A DNA stretch of 64,000 nucleotides from an uncultured Alphaproteobacteria bacterium (lineage in GTDB: Bacteria > Pseudomonadota > Alphaproteobacteria > Micavibrionales > Micavibrionaceae). The notes below the pieces were generated by a model that worked only from the letters and a program-made list of their open reading frames with translations, was not told the DNA's origin and ran no database searches. Numbering within the stretch: position 1 is the first letter of the stretch; each line of letters begins with the position of its first letter. Made by a program: the position numbers and the translations under genes. The stretch is from NCBI GenBank assembly GCA_946481075.1, contig CAMLMC010000001.1, positions 806,001-870,000 of the forward strand, read 5' to 3'. Below are positions 34,750-44,869 of this stretch, one piece after another.

Positions 34750-37116
34750 TTAATGGACCTTGGACCAGATTTTGCGTTTGACCCCATACATCACGGCGGC
34801 AAAGGCAAGAAGGAAGATCAGAACCTTGATCCCTGTCTGTTTGCGCACTTCCATTTCCGGCTGGGCGGCCCAGGCAAGGAATGTCGCCACATCTTTGGAA
34901 TATTGCGCAACCGTGCCTTCGGTGCCGTCTTCATAGGCTATGGCGCCGTCCTGCAATGGTGCAGGCATCGCAATCTTGTTTCCGGCCATATACTTGTTCC
35001 AATATTGGCCGGTTGCCAGCTCCGTTCCCTCCGGCGCATCTTCATATCCGGTCAGGATGGCATAGGTATAATCCGCCCCGCCCGCGCGCGCCTTGACGAT
35101 CAGCGACAGATCCGGCGGCAACGCGCCGTTGTTGGATGCCTTGGCAATATTTTCATTGGCATAAGGCGCTTTGAAATGGTCGCTCGGCCGGCCGGGACGT
35201 TCAAACATTTCGCCTTCGTCGTTCGGGCCGTCCATGAATGTGGATTCTGCGGCAATCGTCTTGATCTGGCCTTCGGTGTATCCGAGGGCAGACAGGTTGC
35301 GGTACGCTACGCGGTCAAGGCTGTGGCAAGCCGCGCAAACCTGACGATAGACCTGGAACCCGCGTTGCAGGGCGGCGCGGTCATACGACCCGAATGGTCC
35401 GTCAAAGGACCAGTCGACTTTCGGCAGATCCGGGGTGGAATGGTGCCCCCCCGCATCATCGGCGGCAGCATGTTCGGATTCGCCTGTGCTGGCTTCGCCA
35501 TGCAGGGCTTCGCTCGACGCGGCTTCACCTTCAACAACCGCCTCCGGCGTTTCGGCAGACGTCGCGGCGACAGGTGCCGCGGCCTCTTCGGCGGCAAGCG
35601 CGGCTTTCGATGGAACGAAGGCCATCATCAGACCGGCGGCGATCAGAAGCGCAACCGCGTGTTTGCCCTTGGCCAAAACGGCTTCGGCGATGGAATTCGG
35701 CAACGTAAGCACCGGCTCCTTATGGCTGAACAGCGGGATCAGGACGAGGAAGAAGCCGTAATAATACAGCGTCATCACCTGCGCCAGCGGAACCCACAAT
35801 CCTTCGGCCGGTTTGGCACCACAGATACCAAGGATCACGAACACCACCGCGAAAACCAGAACCGCGATACGGAACCACGGGCGGAACTGCGAAGAGCGGA
35901 CCGGATGGTTGTCAAGGAACGGCAGAAGGATCATCAGGGCAATGGAACCGAACATGACCAGAACGCCGCCTAGCTTTGCAGGCATCAGGGAAATCGCCGC
36001 AAGCGGGATGTAGTGAATGATGCCCGCAAAGAATGCATTGCCCGACAGGAAGCCGATGATGAACCCCGGTGCGCCGATAAGTGCGGCGGCAATGATCAAC
36101 AGCTTACAATTACGCTGTGCGAAATCATCCGGTGTTTTTTTCCACGCGAACTGGAATATCAGATACGCACCAATCGCTCCGGCACCGGCCAGATAGATGT
36201 TCAGGTCGAACGTGATGGCGCGAAGCATCGCATAGAACGGCAGGAAATACCATTCGGGCACGATGTGCGGCGGCGTCACCAATGGGTTTGCCTCGATATA
36301 GTTATCGGGGTGGCCCAGCGCATCCGGCATAAAGAAGGTGAAAAGCGCATAGACCGCCAGGAACACGATCACGGCGAGCAGATCCTTCATCGTGTAATAC
36401 GGATGGAACGGCAGTGTGTCCTGCGGTCCTTTCGTGTCGATGCCGAGCGGGTTGTTCGATCCCGTAACGTGCAGCGCCCAGACATGGATGAACACCACGC
36501 CGAAGATGACGAACGGCATCAGGTAATGAAGCGCGAAGAAGCGGTTCAGTGTCGGATTGTCGACGGAAAATCCGCCCCAGAGCAGCGTTACGATGGAATC
36601 GCCGACCAGCGGGATGGCAGAGAACAGGTTGGTGATCACGGTCGCGCCCCAGAAGGACATTTGCCCCCATGGCAGAACATAGCCCATGAACGCTGTTGCC
36701 ATCATCAGAAGGAAGATAACCACGCCGAGTATCCAGAGAAGCTCACGCGGTTTTTTGTATGACCCGTAATAAAGGCCGCGGAACATGTGGATATAGACGG
36801 CGATGAAGAAGAACGACGCGCCGTTCATATGCAGATAGCGGATCAGCCAGCCATGATTGACGTCACGCATGATGCGCTCGACAGAATCAAACGCGCCGTC
36901 GGTGGACGGGTTATAATGCATGGCGAGCGTGATGCCAGTGACGATCATGATGATCAGCATGGTCATCGCGATGCCGCCAAAGCTCCACAGATATGTGAAG
37001 TTACGCGGTGTCGGGAAGACGCCGTATTCCTTGTTGAGGAGCGTGAAAATCGGAAGGCGGGAATCCACCCACTCAATCACCGGATTATCGAATTTTTCGC
37101 GTTGGCCTGCGGACAT
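34750..37116 (-). CDS. fbcH: Cytochrome b / cytochrome c1 fusion of the bc1 complex
   Basis: A 788-residue precursor encoding two subunits of ubiquinol-cytochrome c reductase. Residues 1 to about 430 are cytochrome b, with eight membrane helices, the haem-ligand histidines and the Qo motif [13 protein letters not shown]. Near 480-505 a hydrophobic stretch ending ALAAEEAA looks like an internal signal peptide, followed by an Ala/Glu-rich linker and cytochrome c1 with CAACH near 595 and a C-terminal membrane anchor. In Bradyrhizobium the same fusion (fbcH) is cleaved after translation into b and c1. petA lies 31 bases upstream, forming a petA-fbcH operon. Confidence 0.95.
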   Translation of the reverse strand: MSAGQREKFDNPVIEWVDSRLPIFTLLNKEYGVFPTPRNFTYLWSFGGIAMTMLIIMIVTGITLAMHYNPSTDGAFDSVERIMRDVNHGWLIRYLHMNGASFFFIAVYIHMFRGLYYGSYKKPRELLWILGVVIFLLMMATAFMGYVLPWGQMSFWGATVITNLFSAIPLVGDSIVTLLWGGFSVDNPTLNRFFALHYLMPFVIFGVVFIHVWALHVTGSNNPLGIDTKGPQDTLPFHPYYTMKDLLAVIVFLAVYALFTFFMPDALGHPDNYIEANPLVTPPHIVPEWYFLPFYAMLRAITFDLNIYLAGAGAIGAYLIFQFAWKKTPDDFAQRNCKLLIIAAALIGAPGFIIGFLSGNAFFAGIIHYIPLAAISLMPAKLGGVLVMFGSIALMILLPFLDNHPVRSSQFRPWFRIAVLVFAVVFVILGICGAKPAEGLWVPLAQVMTLYYYGFFLVLIPLFSHKEPVLTLPNSIAEAVLAKGKHAVALLIAAGLMMAFVPSKAALAAEEAAAPVAATSAETPEAVVEGEAASSEALHGEASTGESEHAAADDAGGHHSTPDLPKVDWSFDGPFGSYDRAALQRGFQVYRQVCAACHSLDRVAYRNLSALGYTEGQIKTIAAESTFMDGPNDEGEMFERPGRPSDHFKAPYANENIAKASNNGALPPDLSLIVKARAGGADYTYAILTGYEDAPEGTELATGQYWNKYMAGNKIAMPAPLQDGAIAYEDGTEGTVAQYSKDVATFLAWAAQPEMEVRKQTGIKVLIFLLAFAAVMYGVKRKIWSKVH

Positions 37117-37147
37117 TTGTTTTTATTCCTCTTTGAATCCCTGATGA

Positions 37148-37720
37148 TCAACCGATCTTGATAGCGGTGTCGGATGTGAATGCGTATGGCGGCACGGCGA
37201 GGTTGGTCGGCGCGGGCCCCTTGCGGATACGTCCCGATGTGTCGTAATGCGACCCATGGCACGGACAGAACCAGCCTTTGTACTCGCCTTTGACGTCGGT
37301 GGATTTTTGCCCCTGTGGAACGCAGCCAAGGTGCGTACAAATACCGATAAGGACCAGCCATTCGGGCTTTTGAACCCGCTCTGAATCGGCCTGGGGATCG
37401 CGCAGGGCGGAAATATCCACGGCCTCGGCTTCGGCAATTTCGGCGGCTGTGCGGCGGCGGATAAAAACCGGCTTGCCTTGCCACATCACGGTGATGGCCT
37501 GCCCTGCCTCGATCGGCGAGAGATCAACCTCTGTCGTGGACAGAGCGACCGTGTCGGCGGCGGGATTCATCTGGTCGATGAAGGGCCAGGCGACGGAGCC
37601 GGCGCCCACCGCGCCAAAGGCGGCGGCTGTCAGGAAAAGGAAATCGCGGCGGGTTTCTCCGCTATGCTCTGGCTTCACGACGTTGGCATCGCTGGTCGGA
37701 GGCGGTGTGTGTGCGTTCAT
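37148..37720 (-). CDS. petA: Rieske iron-sulfur subunit of the bc1 complex
   Basis: A 190-residue subunit holding the high-potential 2Fe-2S cluster that takes electrons from ubiquinol. A twin-arginine signal ([18 protein letters not shown]) serves as membrane anchor. The cluster ligands are in [10 protein letters not shown] and CPCHGSHYD, and the PAPTNL segment closes the cluster fold. It is first in the operon with fbcH. The upstream gene trmL is divergent, leaving about 120 bases for both promoters. Confidence 0.96.
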   Translation of the reverse strand: MNAHTPPPTSDANVVKPEHSGETRRDFLFLTAAAFGAVGAGSVAWPFIDQMNPAADTVALSTTEVDLSPIEAGQAITVMWQGKPVFIRRRTAAEIAEAEAVDISALRDPQADSERVQKPEWLVLIGICTHLGCVPQGQKSTDVKGEYKGWFCPCHGSHYDTSGRIRKGPAPTNLAVPPYAFTSDTAIKIG

Positions 37721-37843
37721 TATAGTACCGTTTTCGTATTGATTTTAGTCACGAATTGACGTTTCGAAATACCACCAAATCCGCATCCCCGTCCAGTAGG
37801 GATTTGTGGAATTCCGCAGGAAACTATCATAAAGTGCGCACCC

Positions 37844-38293
37844 ATGAAGCTACACCTTGCCATGTTTGAACCGGACATTCCCCAGAACGTGGGCGCGGCC
37901 ATGCGTCTTGGCGCCTGTCTCGGCATGCCGGTCGATATCATCGAACCCACCGCTTTTCCGTGGGATGACGCGAAAATCCGCCGTTCCGCGATGGATTACA
38001 TCGATCATGTGACCATATACAAACACGCCTCATGGGATGCTTTTAAGAACCATTATCAGGGGCGGCGCGTGATTTTGCTAACCACCAAATCCACCCTGCC
38101 CTATCTCGATTTCGAATTTCAAAGCGGGGATATCCTGCTTGCGGGCCGCGCCAGCACGGGCGCGCCGGATTATGTCCATGAATCAGTGGAGGCGCGCGTG
38201 ACTATTGAAATGGCGGGCGGCTGCCGCTCCTTGAACGTCGTCAATGCCTGCGCCATGGTCTGCGGTGAGGCGTTACGGCAGCTCAGGCTCTAA
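37844..38293 (+). CDS. trmL: tRNA (cytidine/uridine-34-2'-O)-methyltransferase
   Basis: A 149-residue SPOUT-fold enzyme that methylates the wobble ribose of tRNA-Leu. The start LHLAMFEPDIPQNVGAAMRL and the knot motifs GDILLAGRASTGAP and IEMAGGCRSLNVVNACAMVCGEALRQL are typical; the family works as a homodimer. A tRNA-Leu(CAA), a known type of substrate, is encoded in this window. trmL next to petA and hemF is common in alphaproteobacteria. Its 3' end overlaps a convergent unknown gene by 21 bases. Confidence 0.93.
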   Translation: MKLHLAMFEPDIPQNVGAAMRLGACLGMPVDIIEPTAFPWDDAKIRRSAMDYIDHVTIYKHASWDAFKNHYQGRRVILLTTKSTLPYLDFEFQSGDILLAGRASTGAPDYVHESVEARVTIEMAGGCRSLNVVNACAMVCGEALRQLRL

Positions 38294-39079
38294 CCCGCGC
38301 AAAAGTAAAGGATTGCGCCAGACCGGAAACTCCACTTTTGGTAAACCGACGGGCCAGTCTTCATAAGCCGGATACGTGAAAAAGAAACAACCTTTTTGCT
38401 TCATTCTTTCATTATATCTGACGGAAAAAGAAGCTATTTCGTCCACCAAATCCTGCGGTACAATATCGCAGGGTTTCGTCGGAAAACTTTCGAAATCCAC
38501 TTCCGGAACAAATTGTTCGCCGCGTATGGCGGATTGCGGAATAGACGGAAAAACAAACCCCTCCCGCTCTAAAGATAAATCCAGATCACCTTCAAATTCG
38601 CTATGCGGATTGTAAATAATGGCGCCGGCGCGGCGTACCAATATCTCTTCCCACAATTTTCCATCCATGTGCATCACTTCAAGATTATCGTCAAATGGGA
38701 ATATATCATTCTTGTTATCCAACAAATAAATGTGTTCCGTCCGAAGTGTCGCATACTGAGGCTTTCCCGACCTGAAAAAATGCGTTGTGTCCAGTTCGAA
38801 ATGCGATGGATATTCTTTATGCGCAGGCTGATGCGTAAACTTCATTACCTCTAATTTTTCAATTATATCGCCTTTGCGCCACAGCCCTGTTACCAACATA
38901 GGACGCCTGTCATCATACGGCTTATTATAACCTGCAACGGCCCGCTTCAATCTTCCAAAAACGATACTTCCGATCCGAAGTTCGTCAGGCGTGAAGGCAT
39001 AATCTTTCCCTTGCGAATATCCACCCTGACTTGAGCCTTCGAATTGGTCTTTAAATCCCAGCCCTGATTTGAACAGCAT
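38273..39079 (-). CDS. Hypothetical protein in AT-rich island
   Basis: A 268-residue protein (MLFKSGLGFKDQFEG onward) that I do not recognise. An early segment reads LRIGSIVFGRLKRAVAGYNKPYDDRRPMLVTGLW, which has the look of the small PemK/MazF-type or SH3-like barrel (entry into a strand-rich fold followed by a GxxRPxLV-like stretch), but the rest does not fit those toxins. The C-terminal half has regular Phe/Tyr-rich strands. GC content is below that of petA, trmL and hemF. ATG 39079 follows GGGGGA; a GTG lies at 39094. It separates trmL from hemF. Confidence 0.55.
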   Translation of the reverse strand: MLFKSGLGFKDQFEGSSQGGYSQGKDYAFTPDELRIGSIVFGRLKRAVAGYNKPYDDRRPMLVTGLWRKGDIIEKLEVMKFTHQPAHKEYPSHFELDTTHFFRSGKPQYATLRTEHIYLLDNKNDIFPFDDNLEVMHMDGKLWEEILVRRAGAIIYNPHSEFEGDLDLSLEREGFVFPSIPQSAIRGEQFVPEVDFESFPTKPCDIVPQDLVDEIASFSVRYNERMKQKGCFFFTYPAYEDWPVGLPKVEFPVWRNPLLLRGLEPELP

Positions 39080-39517
39080 AATTCCCCCGAACACAAATAA
39101 CCGATATACATATTTTTATATTCATACTCTTCACTCGAGCGAAAGATTATTTTATGAAATATAATTTCAATTGACAATCTAGGAATATATTCATATTATA
39201 GCAGGTGGCATAATCCCACATTTACGATTGATTATAAACAAAACCGCCCCCCTCATCGCAAGACATCCTTATGAAGCCTTCGCAAAGCAGGATTTTCACG
39301 TCAGGGATCAGAAAAAACACGCATTCAAACTATACGATTCCAGATTCCTGAAAATATTGCGCAAAACCTCTGAAATCCCAAAACGAACTAGACAAACCGG
39401 AGTGGCTACAGGACCATTTCAGTCCAGAATTATCCATTTAAAACAAATATTTACGCTTGACGCCCACCATATTTTGACGCATCACTACGGCATATGATTA
39501 AGGCAGGAGGTCTATGG
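39080..39517. other. AT-rich stretch without convincing gene
   Basis: About 440 bases between the unknown gene and hemF. An 89-codon frame at 39228-39497 has no good ribosome binding site and an unlikely composition (His-rich, no domain), so I do not call it. The promoters of the flanking genes must lie here. The low GC suggests the same foreign origin as the adjacent gene. Confidence 0.5.
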
Positions 39518-40399
39518 ATGACTGACAACCGCAAACAAATCGCCGCTGACTGGTTCCGCACCCTTCGCAACCAGATCTGCGCGGCCTTTGAACAGATGGA
39601 AGATGACCTTGCGGGCGGTCCGAAATCCGCCCTGCCCGCGGGGCGTTTTGTCCGCACACCGTGGGATCGCGCCGATACGGAAGAACCCAACGCATCGGGC
39701 AGCATCCTGAAGGGCGGCGGGGAAATGTCCGTCATGAAAGGCCGCGTCTTTGAAAAAGTCGGCGTCAATATCTCCGTCGTCCATGGCAAATTTTCCGAAA
39801 CCTTTGCGAAACAAATTCCGGGCGCGGAAGAATCGGGCGGCGATTTCTGGGCGGGCGGCATTTCGCTCGTCGCGCATATGCATTCCCCCCTCGTCCCGGC
39901 TGTGCACATGAACACGCGGATGGTGATGACCTCCAAAAGCTGGTTCGGCGGCGGCGGCGATTTAACGCCGATGTATCCGGATAATGCAGAAACCGCAAAA
40001 TGGCACGCCGGATGGAAAGAATGCTGTGATCGTCACGATCCCGCCTATTACCCGAAATTCAAAGAATGGTGCGATGAATATTTCTTCCTGCCGCACCGGA
40101 ACGAACCGCGCGGGATTGGCGGCATCTTCTATGATTATCTCGACACCGGAAACTGGGACGCGGATTTTGCGTTCACCAGGGATGTCGGCGAAACCTTTGC
40201 GAAATTGTACCCTGAAGCCGCGCGGGTGCGGATGAACGAAAGCTGGAGCGAAGAACAGCGGGAACACCAACTGGTCAAACGCGGCCGCTATGTGGAATTT
40301 AACCTGCTTTATGACCGCGGCACCATGTTCGGCCTGAAAACCGGCGGAAATACGGACGCCATTCTGATGTCCATGCCGCCCGAGGTAAAGTGGCCTTAA
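39518..40399 (+). CDS. hemF: Oxygen-dependent coproporphyrinogen III oxidase
   Basis: A 293-residue aerobic haem-synthesis enzyme converting coproporphyrinogen III to protoporphyrinogen IX with oxygen. The family motifs [23 protein letters not shown] and [13 protein letters not shown] are intact, as are [20 protein letters not shown] and [17 protein letters not shown] 39518 is chosen because GGAGGT is six bases upstream; an ATG at 39494 has no such site. As an oxygen-dependent enzyme it fits the bc1 genes nearby and an aerobic lifestyle. Confidence 0.97.
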   Translation: MTDNRKQIAADWFRTLRNQICAAFEQMEDDLAGGPKSALPAGRFVRTPWDRADTEEPNASGSILKGGGEMSVMKGRVFEKVGVNISVVHGKFSETFAKQIPGAEESGGDFWAGGISLVAHMHSPLVPAVHMNTRMVMTSKSWFGGGGDLTPMYPDNAETAKWHAGWKECCDRHDPAYYPKFKEWCDEYFFLPHRNEPRGIGGIFYDYLDTGNWDADFAFTRDVGETFAKLYPEAARVRMNESWSEEQREHQLVKRGRYVEFNLLYDRGTMFGLKTGGNTDAILMSMPPEVKWP

Positions 40400-40501
40400 A
40401 CTTTGTAAAAAACAAAGATTGGAGCATTCAAATCACAATTTCCTTTTATATTATGGATTTTGCTGGTACAACATTCCCAGTCAACTTCAGGGGGACATGA
40501 A

Positions 40502-40834
40502 ATGACGGAACGCAGAGTCGAAAAAGGCGAAAACAAAGCCGAAGTCTTAAAGGCTTTTCAGGAAGATCATCCGGGGAAATCCATTATTCAGGTAAGCAAC
40601 GGAAACGGCACACGCCTGATTGCGTCCGAGGCTTTTGCCGCGGCTGGAGAGGAATTCCGCGAAAGCGTAACAATTCCTGAGAAGAAACCGGAAATGGGCA
40701 GCGCCCCGCAACCCGAACCGACCAGACCGATTACCATTATCGTAAGCGATGTAAATACCGGAACTCGCATCATCGAAGCGCAAGGCAATCTGGTTCCCGC
40801 AGGCGAAGACGCCCGCCATATGCAACTGGGTTAA
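40502..40834 (+). CDS. Hypothetical protein, 110 residues
   Basis: A soluble protein beginning MTERRVEKGENKAEVLKAFQ. The ATG at 40502 follows AGGGGGA at good distance. The N-terminal part may fold as a helix and strands; a Pro-rich middle leads to RPITIIVSDVNTGTRIIEAQG. No family recognised. It ends in a four-base overlap with the convergent CCA-adding enzyme gene. Confidence 0.55.
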   Translation: MTERRVEKGENKAEVLKAFQEDHPGKSIIQVSNGNGTRLIASEAFAAAGEEFRESVTIPEKKPEMGSAPQPEPTRPITIIVSDVNTGTRIIEAQGNLVPAGEDARHMQLG

Positions 40835-42018
40835 ATTTTCGGCAAGGTTTTGAAGTCGGATTTGATCCACTTCTCTTCGAGTGCCTTGAGCTTTGCGCCA
40901 AGGTTCTTGCCGGGCGGTATACCCGCGGCAATCAAATCATCGCCCGTGATGGGGAAAGTTGGCGGCTGCCAATAACGCGCGATATCCATGATTTCAAGAT
41001 CCGGATTGTTTCCCGTGACTGCAAGCCATAGCAGATAAGATTGCAACACCGTCGCGTTATCGAATTGATAGACCATGGCGCGGATGTGCTTTTTATTCAC
41101 CGGCTTTATCCCCTCATACGCCCCGGTGATCGCATCCAGCCTGTCTTTCTGTTCGTTCGACAAAACCAGCCATTGCTCTGAATAACTCCGGTGAAATCCT
41201 GTCACAAGGCTAAGGCGCGCCAACGTATTTACAGCCTCATACCGGTTTTGCAACTTGCATAGAACTTCCATGGCACCATGCATATAACTGCCAGACCTTA
41301 TACTGCTCATGACACCTGCTTTATACATGAGGTCCAGGATATCGGCGGCATTCGGCAGTAACAGGATTTTGAAAAACTCCTGCGTGATCCGCTCCTTCGA
41401 TAATTTCGCCACCTTGTCGGCATGCATGCGGCACGCCTCCATCGCGGTCTCGTCGGGGGTGCCCTCTCCATATTGTCCGTGGAAGCGGAAAAAGCGAAGG
41501 ATGCGCAGGTAATCTTCGGCAATACGCTGTCCTGCCTCCCCGACGAAAATGATCTTGCGGGCGGAAAGATCGTCCAGTCCCCGCCCTGTTGGATCAAACA
41601 CATGACCATGCGGCGTTGCGAGTAATGTATTGATCGTAAAATCCCGCCGCTCGGCATCTTCATCCCACCGGTCGGTAAAAGCGATAACGGCATGGCGTCC
41701 ATCGGTTTCGACATCGCGGCGCAGGGTGGTGATTTCGAAAGTCGTTTTGTCGATAATCGCCGACACTGTGCCATGTTCCATCCCGGTCGGGATGGCCCTG
41801 ATACCCGCGCCCAACAGCATCTGCATTACCGCATCGGGCCTGTGAATTGTTGCGATATCAATATCGCTCACCGGTTTGCCGATGATGGTATTGCGCACAC
41901 AACCACCAACAAACATGGCCTTTGGTTCATCCTCGAACCCGCCCAATATGGTCATGACATCGCGCGTTTCGGGCGATGTCATCCATTCCTGCGGTTGAAT
42001 TGTGCTTGATGGCTGCAT
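40831..42018 (-). CDS. cca: CCA tRNA nucleotidyltransferase
   Basis: A 395-residue class II tRNA nucleotidyltransferase that builds or repairs the 3' CCA end. The head has FVGGCVRNTIIG and the catalytic DIDIATIHRP, followed by RRDFTINTL and the neck motif RILRFFRFHGQYG. The C-terminal half is the helical body and tail. It could in principle be a poly(A) polymerase of the same family, but the alphaproteobacterial orthologue with this length is normally the CCA enzyme. Monocistronic on the minus strand. Confidence 0.9.
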   Translation of the reverse strand: MQPSSTIQPQEWMTSPETRDVMTILGGFEDEPKAMFVGGCVRNTIIGKPVSDIDIATIHRPDAVMQMLLGAGIRAIPTGMEHGTVSAIIDKTTFEITTLRRDVETDGRHAVIAFTDRWDEDAERRDFTINTLLATPHGHVFDPTGRGLDDLSARKIIFVGEAGQRIAEDYLRILRFFRFHGQYGEGTPDETAMEACRMHADKVAKLSKERITQEFFKILLLPNAADILDLMYKAGVMSSIRSGSYMHGAMEVLCKLQNRYEAVNTLARLSLVTGFHRSYSEQWLVLSNEQKDRLDAITGAYEGIKPVNKKHIRAMVYQFDNATVLQSYLLWLAVTGNNPDLEIMDIARYWQPPTFPITGDDLIAAGIPPGKNLGAKLKALEEKWIKSDFKTLPKI

Positions 42019-42122
42019 TCATGAATCTTAACCGCCGCCAATACAAAAGGCAATCGGCGTTCGCCGCTGTCATCAACGGTCTTGGTAAATTTCTCCTAAC
42101 CAACTTGTTGACAGAACATGCG

Positions 42123-42752
42123 TTACATATCCCACCCGTTTTCAATCGCGATCAGAGCGGCCTGCGTGCGGTTTTTGGCATCCAGCTTACGGCAAATGCC
42201 GCGCACGTGGAGCTTGACCGTCACAATCTGTAAATCAAGCGCCCGCGCAATATCCTTGTTCGTCGCCCCCTTTGCCAGAAATCCGATCACTTCTTTTTCA
42301 CGTGCCGTCAGATGATAAAAATCCGGACTTTTGCGCGGCGTGTTATCAAGACCGCTGACAAGGGCGATCATCGCCTTCTGATCCGGAATAAATTTTTCTC
42401 CCGCCAGCACCTGATATATCCCCTGAAGAAAAGCCTTGGTGCTGAGCGTTCTGGGAAACATACCCTGCATCTGACCTTCGGGAAGGTCTTTCATATCCGT
42501 GGCATCGCCAACGATCAGGCCCATCCGAATATCCGGATAGGCCGCGCCGATGTCCGAATAATCATCGATCATCGGCAGGCCCGGTAAATGCGGATCGAAC
42601 AACAATATATCCGTCTTTTGTCCGCCCAGTATATCCATCATCCCGGCATAATCCCCTGCGCCCGATACCTCGAGATCCTGATCGGCGTGGCGGATAAAAT
42701 TGACAATCGCCTCTCGGCACAGTGAATGGGGGTCGGCAATAACGATGTTCAT
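42123..42752 (-). CDS. LuxR-family response regulator with altered receiver
   Basis: A 209-residue regulator with an N-terminal receiver and a C-terminal LuxR/NarL HTH (LTAREKEVIGFLAKGATNKDIARALDLQIVTVKLHVRGICRKL). In the receiver the phosphoacceptor Asp53 (LLFDPHLPG) is present, but the usual acidic pair near residue 7 is reduced to one Asp, the conserved Thr is replaced in LIVGDATD, and the conserved Lys reads Arg in GMFPRTLS. Phosphorylation may therefore be weak or absent. No partner kinase is adjacent; target genes are unknown. Confidence 0.83.
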   Translation of the reverse strand: MNIVIADPHSLCREAIVNFIRHADQDLEVSGAGDYAGMMDILGGQKTDILLFDPHLPGLPMIDDYSDIGAAYPDIRMGLIVGDATDMKDLPEGQMQGMFPRTLSTKAFLQGIYQVLAGEKFIPDQKAMIALVSGLDNTPRKSPDFYHLTAREKEVIGFLAKGATNKDIARALDLQIVTVKLHVRGICRKLDAKNRTQAALIAIENGWDM

Positions 42753-42874
42753 ATCCCTGCTCCTCTTCGAACAGGAAATGCTGCAAATCGCTTGCCATGT
42801 GGAAACTGTTTTATTTCAATGAATTGGGTTTTTGCATTGTGCGAGTATTTGCATTTTGCAACGCGTCCTGCGAA

Positions 42875-44785
42875 TTAGGGCCCGCGTGAGGCCAGATGGA
42901 TGTCACCGCGCGGACTGCCCCTGTTCGATGACAATATCTGGCGATACACTTCGGTACTTTCCAGGACGCGCTGAACGTAATTACGCGTTTCATAGATCGG
43001 AATCATCTCGATCCAGTTGATCAAATCGACCTTCGGATCGCGTGGGTCGCCGATTTCGTTGATCCAGCGGTCGACACGGCCTGGCCCGGCGTTGTACGCG
43101 GCAAGTGCCATCGCATAATTGCCGTTATACCGGTCCAGCATCTGGCGCAGATAACGGCTGCCCAACGCCACGTTGTGTGAAGGTTTGGAGGTCAGCCAGT
43201 TGTGGTCATGAGACATGCCTGCCTTGCGCGCGACTTCCCTTGCGGTGGCGGGCATCAATTGCATCAGGCCGCGTGCACCGGCGGAACTGATCGCCTTGTC
43301 ATCATAACGGGATTCCTGACGGATCAGCGCGTGGACCAGTGCCCATTCGACAAAATCGATTTTCCCCAGATAGTTTTCAACCTTTGGAAACGCAAAACTC
43401 ACCAATTGAACTCCGGTTGTCTTTTCACAGTCCTGCGCGGCGCGAATGGCGATATTCTTCATCCCAAGTGCATTGGCGACCTCCGCCACGGCGGCATAAT
43501 CGGCGGGGGTTTTCGCCACATCGATCATTTTGGTGAAGAACATCGACGCTTCGGATTTGTGGCCGTTGTTCGCGAGCCATTTTGCGCTTTGCGCCAATGC
43601 GCTGTTTTTGACCGCTGCATTCGCTTTCACGCCGGAATATTGCACGCGTTCTGCAACACCCGCCTTCTCCGCCGCCAGCTGACCATAAAACGTGGTCTTA
43701 TATTTTGCGCCGACATTATACCATTTTCTGGCCACTTCCGGATGTTTCAAACGCTCGCTGGCAAGGCCCGCCCAATAGGCCGCGCGCGATTTGCTGATCG
43801 GCGTTTCGACATTGTGATAAAGCCGTTCGAAATGTTCGAACGCCTTCCACGAATCTTTCAGATACTCAAGCGCGATCCACCCCGCCATCCATTCATTCGA
43901 TGAAAAACCCGCGCCGTCCTTAATTTTATGATTGGCGGCAATTTTATACGCCTGCTGATATTTTCCGTCTTCGAACAGGCGCCGGGCAATAATCCCCCGC
44001 TCTTTACCCCAATCATCCGGATTATACATTTTGTCGGACGATGGGGATGCGTTCAATATCTCGATCGCGCCCGCATTGTTGTCTTTCTGCCGGCGGAACT
44101 TCAAACGGTCGAACATCAACCCTTCATCGTTCATCAAAGACGACGGCACAGCGCGCACCGCCGCATCCGCATTTCCCTTGCCGGATCGCAGCGATATCCG
44201 CGCCTCGGTCAGCGCCGTATATCCCGCGCCCAGAGTCCCTGCGAGGGCGCGTGCATTTGTGTATTGTTCGCGGTGGATCAAGGTGCGCAAACGCTGCTCC
44301 TGCGCTTCTTTTGTCAGTATGGATTTGAACGCGGCGTAACCTTCCTGTTGCTCCGCGCGGGAAAGGCTCGCCTGCCCCCACCATGCGTTGACTTCCTTCT
44401 TCAACTCGGCTTGCAAATTCGCGCGCCGCATCGCGTCCGCAAACAGTTTCATACCCTTGGTCGTTTGCGGCGGGTTCAGGGAAAACCATGAAAGAATATC
44501 CTTATCCGGCGTGTTCACATGCATCGCCTGTTCGGCCTCGCGGCGGATGCGATCCTGCGCCGGAAAATCGGGATTGGCGCGCATGAATTTCGAAATGACA
44601 GAAAAACTATCGCCGCTATCGCCCTTATAATAACGCAACCATTGCTGCGCGGGACGGGATGTTACCGCCCTCGCCGCCTGTTCATCCTGTGACCCCGCAA
44701 AATTCTGTCCCGAGGCATAAAGGGGTGTCGCCGGAGCCATAAGGCACAGGATAATTAGGGCAAAAAATGTAAAACGCTGCGTCAT
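42875..44785 (-). CDS. slt: Soluble lytic murein transglycosylase
   Basis: A 636-residue periplasmic enzyme with a signal peptide (cleavage near PLYASG). A long alpha-superhelical U-domain occupies residues 40-470. The catalytic SLT domain follows: ALIRQESRYDDKAISSAGARGLMQLMP carries the general-acid Glu, and later NVALGSRYLRQMLDRY and ALAAYNAGPGRVDRWI complete the lysozyme-like fold. It cleaves peptidoglycan glycan strands to 1,6-anhydro-muropeptides during growth. It is divergent from dapA-smpB, an arrangement conserved in many alphaproteobacteria. Confidence 0.94.
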   Translation of the reverse strand: MTQRFTFFALIILCLMAPATPLYASGQNFAGSQDEQAARAVTSRPAQQWLRYYKGDSGDSFSVISKFMRANPDFPAQDRIRREAEQAMHVNTPDKDILSWFSLNPPQTTKGMKLFADAMRRANLQAELKKEVNAWWGQASLSRAEQQEGYAAFKSILTKEAQEQRLRTLIHREQYTNARALAGTLGAGYTALTEARISLRSGKGNADAAVRAVPSSLMNDEGLMFDRLKFRRQKDNNAGAIEILNASPSSDKMYNPDDWGKERGIIARRLFEDGKYQQAYKIAANHKIKDGAGFSSNEWMAGWIALEYLKDSWKAFEHFERLYHNVETPISKSRAAYWAGLASERLKHPEVARKWYNVGAKYKTTFYGQLAAEKAGVAERVQYSGVKANAAVKNSALAQSAKWLANNGHKSEASMFFTKMIDVAKTPADYAAVAEVANALGMKNIAIRAAQDCEKTTGVQLVSFAFPKVENYLGKIDFVEWALVHALIRQESRYDDKAISSAGARGLMQLMPATAREVARKAGMSHDHNWLTSKPSHNVALGSRYLRQMLDRYNGNYAMALAAYNAGPGRVDRWINEIGDPRDPKVDLINWIEMIPIYETRNYVQRVLESTEVYRQILSSNRGSPRGDIHLASRGP

Positions 44786-44869
44786 CCGGTCCTTGCCAGT
44801 ATTTCGATAAATCTGTACTGTCGTTGTATTCTAGAACTTTACAACAATTTTGACACGAGCGAGCAAAAA

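Noticed and set aside
39228..39497. An 89-codon plus-strand frame before hemF.
   Set aside because: No ribosome binding site, odd composition and no family resemblance in an AT-rich stretch; chance frames of this size are expected.
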